Of a stretch of 10,943 nucleotides of DNA, positions 1 to 6,266 are shown one piece after another (the stretch's first letter is position 1; every line of letters starts with the position of its first letter). The stretch comes from Thermoplasmatota archaeon. GTDB taxonomy: Archaea; Thermoplasmatota; Thermoplasmata; Thermoplasmatales; Thermoplasmataceae. The stretch is taken from positions 1-10,943 of the forward strand of contig JAMCUD010000104.1 in NCBI GenBank assembly GCA_023379355.1, read 5' to 3'. The position numbers and the translations under genes were made by a program. The notes beneath the pieces were generated by a model. The model searched no databases and had not been told where the DNA came from. It saw nothing but the letters and a program-made list of their open reading frames with translations.

Positions 1-466
1 TGATCACCGGTTCAAGCGGTTCGTATTCCACATCTACCATTTCTGCAGCATCGGAAGCCTGGTATGGTGATTCTGCAACCACAACAGCTATTGGATCGCC
101 GACGTACATGACCCGGTCCACTGCAACTGCATGATATTTTGGTATCTTCAGTTCAGAGTTTGGTATTGTCCATGCTGTAGGTATTGGGTTCAGCTTTTCA
201 ATGAAATCCTTGCCAGTGTAAACTCCAATGACCCCTGGCATTTTCTCTGCTTTTTTGGTATTTACGTTTTTTATCTTCGCATGTGCATAATCGCTGCGGA
301 GAAAGTGTGCATAAACTGTTCCTGGCGGCGTTATGTCCTCTGTATAGCGGCCGTGGCCGGTTATCATTCTTGAATCTTCCCTGCGTATGGACCTTTTTCT
401 AACATATCTTCCCTGTACAGTTACATTTTCCTCAACTGATACCTCCATCTCCTGCCTGGCACACAT
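1..466 (-). CDS. Molybdenum hydroxylase large subunit, N-terminal part (aldehyde/CO-dehydrogenase-like; runs off the left edge)
   Basis: Partial gene: the first 155 codons are present and the frame is open to base 1. This is the catalytic subunit of a xanthine-oxidase-family enzyme, which would bind the Mo-pterin cofactor and hydroxylate the substrate. Visible family motifs are GHGRYTED (residues 37-44), RSDYAHA (57-63), YVGDPIAVVVAE (121-132) and VEYEPL (147-152), typical of the N-terminal a/b-hammerhead domain of aldehyde oxidases, xanthine dehydrogenases and CO dehydrogenases. The start is the ATG at 466-464, one base after the small-subunit stop; a near-perfect GGGAGGTGA ribosome binding site (480-472) stands 5 bases before it. 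It is the last visible gene of an operon in medium-small-large order. Substrate cannot be fixed because the active-site region, including the CoxL AYxCSFR position, lies outside the window. Aldehyde or glyceraldehyde oxidation is the likeliest role in a thermoacidophilic archaeon. Confidence 0.9.
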   Translation of the reverse strand, partial: MCARQEMEVSVEENVTVQGRYVRKRSIRREDSRMITGHGRYTEDITPPGTVYAHFLRSDYAHAKIKNVNTKKAEKMPGVIGVYTGKDFIEKLNPIPTAWTIPNSELKIPKYHAVAVDRVMYVGDPIAVVVAESPYQASDAAEMVDVEYEPLEPVI

Positions 467-467
467 T

Positions 468-974
468 TCACTCACCTCCCATTGATTCTGATGCAGCTTT
501 TACAGACTCAACTATGTTCTGATAACCGGTACATCTGCACATGTTTCCAGATATTCCCCATCTTATCTGATCCTCGTTGGGATGAGGGTTCTCCCTGAGG
601 AACCATGCGATCTCCATTATCATGCCCGGTGTGCAAAAGCCGCACTGAAGCCCATGATTCTCCCTGAATGCTTCCTGGACTGCATTCAGATGCCCCTGTT
701 TCTCAAGTGATTCAATGGTCTCTATTTCAGAGTCATCGGCCTGAACTGCAAGCATTGTGCACGACTTGACGCTCTTTCCATTGTAGATTACAGTGCATGA
801 TCCACAGTTTGATGTGTCGCACCCTATGTGCGTTCCTGTCAGACCAAGTTTTTCCCTGATAAAATGAACGAGGAGCATTCTGGGTTCAACCTCTTCCTCC
901 ACAGTCTTTCCATTGATTCTTGCATGAATCTTTATCTTACCTGATCTCCTGGTTATGCTTCCTTCCTGCATCAT
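468..974 (-). CDS. Molybdenum hydroxylase small subunit with two [2Fe-2S] clusters
   Basis: Iron-sulfur subunit of 168 residues that passes electrons from the Mo site of the large subunit to FAD in the medium subunit. The N-terminal plant-ferredoxin-like domain carries C52-x4-C57-x2-C60-x11-C72 ([10 protein letters not shown] ... SC). The C-terminal helical domain carries C111-x2-C114 (QCGFCTPG) and C146-x-C148 ([11 protein letters not shown]). All eight cluster ligands are present and the length is normal for the CoxS/CutC type, so it is intact. The start ATG (974) overlaps the medium-subunit stop as ATGA, a sign of translational coupling. A GGGGGTGG stretch (983-976) lies 1 base from the first ATG and 4 bases from the second in-frame ATG (971), so the protein may start one residue later. 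It is cotranscribed with the medium and large subunits. Confidence 0.96.
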   Translation of the reverse strand: MMQEGSITRRSGKIKIHARINGKTVEEEVEPRMLLVHFIREKLGLTGTHIGCDTSNCGSCTVIYNGKSVKSCTMLAVQADDSEIETIESLEKQGHLNAVQEAFRENHGLQCGFCTPGMIMEIAWFLRENPHPNEDQIRWGISGNMCRCTGYQNIVESVKAASESMGGE

Positions 975-1861
975 TCCACCCCCTTTGATCTTTCAACGGC
1001 TTCATTCAATCCTCTCCTGACCAGAACCTCACATATGTATCGCTTGAATTCAGCGGAACCCCGAAGTGGATCATCCATAGGTTCCGTTTCATCTGCGGCA
1101 ATCTTAGCAGCTTCATTAATGGTATTTCCATCAACTCTTTTTCCCATGAGAAATTCCTCTGCCTTTTGTGATCTCATTGGTGCTGGGCCTACAGCAGTCA
1201 TACCAATTCCTGCATAGATGCATTCGCCATTTTCAGAAAAAGACAGCTGCACCGCAACGCCTACAGTTGCAAAATCTCCCGCTTTCCTCTCCATCTTCTT
1301 ATAGGAATGGCCGCTATTTTTTTCAGGGATGGAAAAGATGATTTCGGTCATGATTTCACCTGGCTTCATCGCAGTTGTGTATGAATCTTCAAAGAAGTCG
1401 TCGGATTCTATTGTTCTTTCACCCTTTTCCCCTATTACCGTCACTCTGCCCCTCAGTGCCAGGAAACATGCCCCCCAGTCACCTGATGGGTCAGCATGGC
1501 ACAGGGAACCTCCCATTGTGCCTCTGTTCCTTACCTGTGGGTCCCCAATCCATCCAGAGACCTCTTTTATGAGAGGTATCCTATCATGCACGATCTTTGA
1601 CCTCTCTATCTCGTAATCAGTAACCATTGAACCTATCCTGATTTCTCCTTGCTTTTCCTCGATCTTTGAAAGTTCCGGAACCCTGCTCATATCAACAATA
1701 TTTGGTACGCTGATCACCCTGGATTTCAACAGAGGAATCAGGCTCATGCCTCCGGCCAGCACCCTTGCATTATCTCCAAATTTTTTCATCAAGACCACGG
1801 CCTCATCTACACTTTCAGGTCTGAAATAATCAAACTCTTCAGGAAACATTAAAGCACCCAT
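971..1861 (-). CDS. Molybdenum hydroxylase medium subunit, FAD-binding (CoxM/CutB-like)
   Basis: FAD-binding subunit of about 296 residues, the exit point for electrons from the Mo hydroxylase complex. Counting from ATG 1861, the two flavin motifs of the family are [12 protein letters not shown] (35-46) and [14 protein letters not shown] (115-128), followed by the usual C-terminal domain ([15 protein letters not shown] region). Length matches CoxM-type subunits. It is first in the medium-small-large operon and overlaps the next gene by 4 bases. The start is uncertain: an in-frame GTG lies at 1867, ATG at 1861, and a further ATG at 1849. The last gives [11 protein letters not shown], closest to how family members usually begin. 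TATA-like sequence at 1880-1897 suggests a leaderless or very short leader. The promoter is embedded in palindromes that could serve regulation. The electron acceptor (ferredoxin, quinone or other) cannot be told. Confidence 0.93.
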   Translation of the reverse strand: MGALMFPEEFDYFRPESVDEAVVLMKKFGDNARVLAGGMSLIPLLKSRVISVPNIVDMSRVPELSKIEEKQGEIRIGSMVTDYEIERSKIVHDRIPLIKEVSGWIGDPQVRNRGTMGGSLCHADPSGDWGACFLALRGRVTVIGEKGERTIESDDFFEDSYTTAMKPGEIMTEIIFSIPEKNSGHSYKKMERKAGDFATVGVAVQLSFSENGECIYAGIGMTAVGPAPMRSQKAEEFLMGKRVDGNTINEAAKIAADETEPMDDPLRGSAEFKRYICEVLVRRGLNEAVERSKGVE

Positions 1862-1900
1862 GATCACATGATCATAATCTTATATCAAGTTTTATGATAT
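1861..1900 (-). promoter_or_regulatory. Promoter and nested palindromes of the Mo-hydroxylase operon
   Basis: Read on the minus strand, this stretch has TATA-like TTGATATAAG (about 1888-1879) and TCATAAAA (1897-1890) before the first possible start codons. Two inverted repeats are nested in it. TGATCA-CA-TGATCA (1861-1874) overlaps the GTG/ATG starts. ATCATAA (1871-1877) and TTATGAT (1892-1898) are a 7-base perfect inverted repeat with a 14-base spacer centred on the TATATC core. The repeats are seen directly; promoter and operator roles are inferred from position. Confidence 0.55.
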
Positions 1901-1964
1901 TTCAAAAAATGCCTGAAAAAGCTGAAATTTCATAGGTGCGTGCAGTAACTGCATCTGGAATATT

Positions 1965-2423
1965 TTAGCTAAATGGATGATTTTCATTACCATTCATTTG
2001 CCTGGCCTTAAGGGACCCATCGGGAAGTATACTTATTTCAGTACCTTTCTGAATGATGCCATTTTTTATGTTTGAACCATGGCATATTTTCAGGATTGTA
2101 AATATCTCTGGAATTGATGACTTGATCTTTATTTTTTCCCGGTCACCTGCCGCAAGAATCTCCTTTATTGCATCAAGTATCTGTATGTCTTTTCCTATAT
2201 CCACCCTGACAGATAGGCCCTCTTCGTAGGCCAGCTGTATGGTGTTGAAAGCTTTTTCAATGTTGATCATTGCCCTTTTTTCTAGTATGGTTACATCCTG
2301 CCTTGTTATGTTCAGAATCTTCGCAATATCGGATTTCTTCATATTTTTTCTGCGCATCCGCATGATTTCTCTCTGCCTTTCCGTCAGGAATGTTCCATTC
2401 TGATCTTTCTGTCCTGCAACCAT
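1965..2423 (-). CDS. tfx: Tfx-family DNA-binding transcriptional regulator
   Basis: Archaeal regulator of about 152 residues. An N-terminal helix-turn-helix of the sigma-70 region-4/LuxR kind starts at FLTERQREIMRMRRK and continues through KKSDIAKILNITRQDVTILEKRA, followed by NIEKAFNTIQLA. This is the signature of Tfx, first described in Methanothermobacter as a protein binding downstream of the promoter of the molybdenum formylmethanofuran dehydrogenase genes. The C-terminal part is an a/b domain without an obvious metal motif. The family role and the position between a Mo/W importer and a Mo enzyme make a molybdate/tungstate-linked regulator likely (inference). The start is taken as the ATG at 2423 because a TATA-like TTTATTTAA (2451-2443) lies 20-28 bases upstream, fitting a leaderless transcript. 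A longer start at ATG 2435 would add four residues. Transcription could continue into the Mo-hydroxylase operon about 100 bases downstream. Confidence 0.85.
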   Translation of the reverse strand: MVAGQKDQNGTFLTERQREIMRMRRKNMKKSDIAKILNITRQDVTILEKRAMINIEKAFNTIQLAYEEGLSVRVDIGKDIQILDAIKEILAAGDREKIKIKSSIPEIFTILKICHGSNIKNGIIQKGTEISILPDGSLKARQMNGNENHPFS

Positions 2424-2524
2424 ATGACTCCACATATGTTTGTTAAATAAATTTGTTTACCTTTTGTAAATAGTAAATAGTTTATCATATGATTCCTTTC
2501 TGTTAAAGGAGAAGTGCTGTTGAG
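2421..2524. promoter_or_regulatory. Divergent tfx / Mo-W importer control region
   Basis: AT-rich divergent promoter region. Seen in it: CATATG-ACTCCA-CATATG (2421-2438) spanning both possible tfx start codons; a minus-strand TATA-like TTTATTTAA (2451-2443); TTTAC-N5-GTAAA (2456-2470); a tandem GTAAATA x2 (2466-2479); and the 10-base palindrome ATCATATGAT (2484-2493). For the importer, AGTAAATAG/TTTATC (2472-2486) is the likely TATA region, giving a short leader that contains AAAGGAG (2505-2511), 13 bases before the ATG at 2525. Operator roles are inferred. Confidence 0.5.
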
Positions 2525-3562
2525 ATGAAAAAAGGATACACTCTGATCACTGCTGTGCTGATAACAATAGTGGTTGTATCATCTGTCGTTGTTTTGGACG
2601 GCGTACATTTGGGCAATAACTCTTCGGAACTGGTAACATACACTGCCGATGCGTATGTACAGGAGGCCAATTACCTCCTGGGTGGTTACCACAATACTTC
2701 CCTGGTAAGTGTGGAACCAGCCAAAGGCGGAGGTTCTTATACAGACGCCAGAGAAATTGCCCAGGGCAACCCGGCGAATGTTTTCATTTCCGTGGCACTG
2801 AATTCCTACGACAGATCGTACCTGGGCCCAAGGTACAGCGGCTGGGCAATTGCCTTTGCCTCAGACAGCCTTGTTATTGCCTATTCAGGATCTTCAGAAC
2901 ATAACTCCTCTGCAGCATCAATAATAAACCAGTTTTCCAACGCCCATAAAACGAACAGCAGATCACTCTATAAGGATGCCTTCATGAATTTAACATCTGG
3001 AAAGGTAAGAGTCGGCATCTCCGACCCAAACTCCGATCCTGCTGGTTTCAGGGCATGGATTAGCCTCGAAATTGCAGGTTATGAATATGACAGCGGCAAC
3101 AGGACCTATTTCGAGGACAGAATGTCGCGGAACAATGGAAATGTCTCGGCAACAAGCGCAGCTGATCTTGTTTCTCCACTGGTAGATGGAGAAATACAAT
3201 TCCTTTACATTTACAGATCTGCAGCAATTGCAAAGGGCCTTGACTATATCCCCCTTCCTCCAGATCTTGGCCTGGGAAATGAAAGCCTTGCCACGTTCTA
3301 TGAACAGTTCAACTATACCCTTGACACAGGGGTGACCAGCGGAAGTCCAATATACCTCTATATTTCAGCACTGGAAAACAACTCAAATGTTGCATCAGCG
3401 GATGGATTTGTGATCTATGTTGTGAACAACAACTCCAACCTGACAAAATTCGGGCTTGTACCTCTGAATTCTTCCCTTCTCTTCACAAATGTTTCTGTGC
3501 CTTCCTGGCTTCAACCCCTGATTCGGTCTGGAAAGTTAAAGATAGGAGGGTCTGTTGACTGA
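2525..3562 (+). CDS. wtpA: Tungstate/molybdate ABC transporter substrate-binding protein (WtpA/archaeal ModA-like)
   Basis: Extracytoplasmic oxyanion-binding protein of 345 residues that would capture tungstate or molybdate and hand it to the adjacent permease. Family-like stretches are YSGWAIAFASDSLVIAYSG (104-122), VGISDPNSDPAGFRAW (163-178) and GEIQFLYIYRSAA (222-234). D171 and E223 sit where archaeal ModA/WtpA proteins place the two carboxylates that give six-coordinate metal binding (assigned from memory of the family). The N-terminus is MKK plus a hydrophobic segment (about 5-25), but there is no Cys lipobox, so it is probably held by an uncleaved N-terminal membrane anchor. It carries 14 N-x-S/T sequons, which fits a glycosylated surface protein. 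First gene of the importer operon, divergent from tfx; the permease starts 5 bases after its stop. Molybdate versus tungstate preference cannot be read from sequence. The symbol follows the family and should be taken loosely. Confidence 0.85.
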   Translation: MKKGYTLITAVLITIVVVSSVVVLDGVHLGNNSSELVTYTADAYVQEANYLLGGYHNTSLVSVEPAKGGGSYTDAREIAQGNPANVFISVALNSYDRSYLGPRYSGWAIAFASDSLVIAYSGSSEHNSSAASIINQFSNAHKTNSRSLYKDAFMNLTSGKVRVGISDPNSDPAGFRAWISLEIAGYEYDSGNRTYFEDRMSRNNGNVSATSAADLVSPLVDGEIQFLYIYRSAAIAKGLDYIPLPPDLGLGNESLATFYEQFNYTLDTGVTSGSPIYLYISALENNSNVASADGFVIYVVNNNSNLTKFGLVPLNSSLLFTNVSVPSWLQPLIRSGKLKIGGSVD

Positions 3563-3567
3563 CCTGA

Positions 3568-4386
3568 ATGAAGTTTATGAAGAGAAGTGGATTCAAAGGG
3601 GGTACTGATGCAGTTTCCATAATTTCATACGCTACAATAGCCCTGCTCATAATTCCCATACTTTTTATACTCTATTTTGGATTTGTGGTATACAGAGATG
3701 CCCTTGGATTCAGTGGCACTGTTTTTGAATCCATTGAACTCACCGTGATATCCTCCTCAATCTCTGCATTCATTGTCTTTGTTCTGTTCACCCCACTGGC
3801 ATTCAATCTTGCGAGGAAACAGAGCAATTTCATGGAGACAGTTTCAGACATACCGGCATCAATTCCGCATCCTATTGTTGGAATAGCTTTCCTTATCATT
3901 GGAAGTCCAATAACACCCTTCGGAAGATTTCTCTCATCAATTGGCATTAATTTTTTCGACAGCATACAGGGCCTTATTGTTGCCCTCTCCTTCATTTCTG
4001 CCCCTGTTTATATAAGATCGGCACAGTCCGTGTTCTCGTCCATGAACAGATACCACGAAATGTTTGGTTATTCACTTGGATCATCCAGGCTTCGTATCCT
4101 CTATTCGGTTGTGGTACCGGTAACGATTAAGGATCTGGCATCTGCGGCACTTACTTCAATGAGCAGGGCAATGAGCGAATTCGGATCCATTGCCATACTT
4201 GCCTATTACATACTTTCCGGTCCTTTCAAAGGTGTGGAACCCGCATCTGTACTTATTTACCAGTACTACGGATACTATGGCCCTGATGTGGCAGTTACTG
4301 CCGCAGCCCTTATGATAATTGTCTCAATGGCAATTCTTGGCATAACCAGATTGATGAAGAGCGACATATTAAGGAGGAGACAATGA
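3568..4386 (+). CDS. wtpB: Tungstate/molybdate ABC transporter permease (WtpB/ModB-like)
   Basis: Membrane subunit of 272 residues forming the translocation channel for the oxyanion. Hydrophobic segments lie at roughly 18-42, 57-80, 98-118, 128-150, 190-215 and 233-260, i.e. about six helices. The cytoplasmic coupling loop (EAA motif) is visible as EMFGYSLGSSRLRILYSVVVP (about 164-184), with the conserved Gly of the EAA loop. The stretch SDIPASIPHPIVGIAFL and the loop SMSRAMSEFGSIAIL, which matches the SRALGEFG-type element of molybdate/tungstate permeases, support the substrate class. It starts 5 bases after the binding-protein stop; an ATG three codons later (3577) is an alternative. Its stop overlaps the start of the ATPase as ATGA. 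Confidence 0.9.
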   Translation: MKFMKRSGFKGGTDAVSIISYATIALLIIPILFILYFGFVVYRDALGFSGTVFESIELTVISSSISAFIVFVLFTPLAFNLARKQSNFMETVSDIPASIPHPIVGIAFLIIGSPITPFGRFLSSIGINFFDSIQGLIVALSFISAPVYIRSAQSVFSSMNRYHEMFGYSLGSSRLRILYSVVVPVTIKDLASAALTSMSRAMSEFGSIAILAYYILSGPFKGVEPASVLIYQYYGYYGPDVAVTAAALMIIVSMAILGITRLMKSDILRRRQ

Positions 4387-4988
4387 TCGATGTTAGAGTC
4401 TCAAAGGTCCTTGGGGGATCAACAATCTCACCATCCATAAGTGATTCAGGGACAATCTGTTTATACGGAAAAAATGGCAGCGGAAAGACAACCACCCTTC
4501 TTATGTTATGCGGCTTTATTATGCCGGACAGTGGGCACATCATCATAAACAACAGGGACGTTACATTTCTGCAGCCGCAGAATAGATCGGCTGTATTCAT
4601 AAACCAGGATAGCTACTTCCCAAACCTGGATGTGGATGATCACCTCATACATTTCACAAACAGGAAAAAAAGTGAGTTGAAGGATGCTAACATCGATGAG
4701 ATAAGGAGTATTATGGGCATCAATTTTAGAGGAAAGTTGAAAAACCTGAGCATGGGACAGAAAATAAGGGTATCCATTGGAACAGCACTCTTGGCCAGTC
4801 CCCAGGTGCTAGCCATTGATGAGGCCCTATCCAACCTTGATGACAGGAACAGGGTTCTTGTGAACCTGAAAGATTATGCAGGGAGGTCTGGTATGGACCT
4901 TATTTTCGTAACACAGGATGAAAGGGATTCAGAGATTTCAGATCACTCCTACAGGATGATAAATGGAACATCCCAGAGGCTTTTCTAG
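4383..4988 (+). CDS. wtpC: Tungstate/molybdate ABC transporter ATPase (WtpC/ModC-like, minimal, variant H-loop)
   Basis: Cytoplasmic ATPase subunit of 201 residues driving the importer. Walker A is GKNGSGKTT (29-37), the Q-loop glutamine is Q75 (INQDSYFP), the ABC signature is LSMGQ (122-126) instead of LSGGQ, Walker B is VLAIDE (142-147) with catalytic E147, and the D-loop is SNLD (150-153). The switch position reads VTQD (Q178) where nearly all transport ATPases have VTHD, so the usual histidine is missing. The protein ends just after the nucleotide-binding domain, without the TOBE/Mop-type regulatory domain of many ModC/WtpC proteins. The start ATG overlaps the permease stop (ATGA, 4383-4386) and has AGGAGG 5 bases upstream. 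The stop TAG lies in a CTAG shared with the convergent MFS gene. The frame is intact, so I see divergence rather than decay. Confidence 0.88.
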   Translation: MIDVRVSKVLGGSTISPSISDSGTICLYGKNGSGKTTTLLMLCGFIMPDSGHIIINNRDVTFLQPQNRSAVFINQDSYFPNLDVDDHLIHFTNRKKSELKDANIDEIRSIMGINFRGKLKNLSMGQKIRVSIGTALLASPQVLAIDEALSNLDDRNRVLVNLKDYAGRSGMDLIFVTQDERDSEISDHSYRMINGTSQRLF

Positions 4989-6214
4989 GCGGTTGGTACA
5001 GAATCCGTTTCCTCCCTGGCAACGTGGTAAATCCTGTATCTCAACTCCATGAAAAGAAGGAACATGGCTGCACTGAAAAGAGCTATCCCCAGAGTCAGCC
5101 ACATGACAACATAGGAATGTGTCGTGTCCTGTATGAAACCTGCAAATGGTGTTCCCAGTATGGTTCCCATGCTCATCACCATCAGGCTCAACCCGCTGAA
5201 CAGCCCAACCTTTGATCTGGGTGCTATCTCGGAAATAAGTGTTACATACACGCTGTTCCATCCAACTGATGACATGCCTGCAAAGAATGCCAGGAAACCT
5301 GCACTGAATATTGATACGGACAGTGTTGGGAAAGAGATGAAAAGTACTGAAGAAATGACCATGATCAGGACAAGTGATTTCAACCGGTTTCCATTGAAGA
5401 TTCTGCTGCTTATTGATGCCCAGAACAACCTTCCGGCAACAGCTCCAGCCAGGAGCAGTGCAAGAAATATCTCAGCAATGATTATGGCAAACCCTCTCTG
5501 CTCTAGAAATACAACATAATAGGTAAGAATGGACTGCTGCCCCCATGAGAGAAAAGCTGCACATATACTGATGGTAAGAAGTGATCTGTTCCGTCCGGCG
5601 CCAAGAACCTGCCTTAGGTAACCTTTCTGCTTCCTCATATCAGTATTTTCCCGTCTTCCAAGAGGTATGAGAAGGGATATTGTTCCGCCTATGATGATTG
5701 TGACCACGAAAGACCACTGCAGCCCAAAATGAATGGCTACAAGGGGAAGAACCACTGCTGAAAGTGCTGCACCCACAGGAACCCCCGACTGCTTGACTCC
5801 CATTGGGGTTGCATGATGTGGATAGTACTCCTCCATGACTGCACGGTTGGTTGAGGGTGTTATGAGTCCGTATCCAAAACCTATGGCGTAAAACCCTGCG
5901 ACAAGCTGGACATATGAATGTGACAGTGCCGCCGTAAGGGAACCCATGGCCATAACGGCGAAGGAAATCTTCACGGATCTTGATGGTCCCAGACCGTCTA
6001 CAAATGCTCCGGAAAGGAATGATACTGAGAATGAACCTATGAAAATTATGCTTGTTATGAGGCCCAGTTCAGTTGAATTGAGAAGGTATGTGTTCTTTAT
6101 GAATGGGGCTAGAGGCGCATATGAGGAGAGTGTAAAATTTCCAAGAATCATGAAAAGAAAACTCTGGATAACCACAGGCATTCTTTTCTTTACAGGATTC
6201 AAGGATGATCCCAT
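4985..6214 (-). CDS. MFS transporter, 12-helix
   Basis: Integral membrane transporter of 409 residues with the hydrophobic pattern of a full-length major facilitator protein. The loop after helix 2 carries a degenerate motif A, GAFVDGLGPSRSVKI (about residues 69-83), keeping the G-x3-D core. Helices 4-5 contain GFGYGLITPSTNRAVMEEY and MGVKQSGVPVGAALSA, a KQ[ST]GxPxG element found in one MFS branch that includes CynX/NimT-like and organic-anion carriers; this placement is tentative. The ATG at 6214 has GGGGAA directly upstream. It lies 52 bases after the short-chain dehydrogenase gene on the same strand and is probably cotranscribed with it. Its stop overlaps that of the ABC ATPase on the opposite strand. 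Substrate unknown; the dehydrogenase neighbour suggests a small organic molecule. Confidence 0.9.
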   Translation of the reverse strand: MGSSLNPVKKRMPVVIQSFLFMILGNFTLSSYAPLAPFIKNTYLLNSTELGLITSIIFIGSFSVSFLSGAFVDGLGPSRSVKISFAVMAMGSLTAALSHSYVQLVAGFYAIGFGYGLITPSTNRAVMEEYYPHHATPMGVKQSGVPVGAALSAVVLPLVAIHFGLQWSFVVTIIIGGTISLLIPLGRRENTDMRKQKGYLRQVLGAGRNRSLLTISICAAFLSWGQQSILTYYVVFLEQRGFAIIIAEIFLALLLAGAVAGRLFWASISSRIFNGNRLKSLVLIMVISSVLFISFPTLSVSIFSAGFLAFFAGMSSVGWNSVYVTLISEIAPRSKVGLFSGLSLMVMSMGTILGTPFAGFIQDTTHSYVVMWLTLGIALFSAAMFLLFMELRYRIYHVAREETDSVPTA

Positions 6215-6266
6215 TTCCCCATGTGTTCAGATACACTATGATATTGCATTCCAGATTGCCGCGTAT

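Noticed and set aside
131..373. Open plus-strand frame of 80 codons rich in Cys, Trp and Phe
   Set aside because: It lies opposite the large-subunit gene, whose frame has clear family motifs; its composition is that of an antisense shadow.
1868..1964. A small gene or RNA between tfx and the hydroxylase operon
   Set aside because: No frame of useful length and no stable structure beyond the promoter palindromes; the rest (about 1901-1964) shows nothing I can name.
4383..4988. The ABC ATPase as a pseudogene because of the His-to-Gln switch and short length
   Set aside because: The frame is intact, Walker A, Walker B and the Q-loop are kept, and it is translationally coupled to the permease; variant is a better reading than decay.
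5124..5519. Long open plus-strand frame opposite the MFS gene
   Set aside because: The minus-strand frame has the full MFS helix pattern; this one has no family pattern and no start signals.
6215..6266. Separate promoter or small RNA between the SDR and MFS genes
   Set aside because: Only 52 bases, no convincing TATA at proper spacing and no hairpin; read-through from the SDR gene is simpler.
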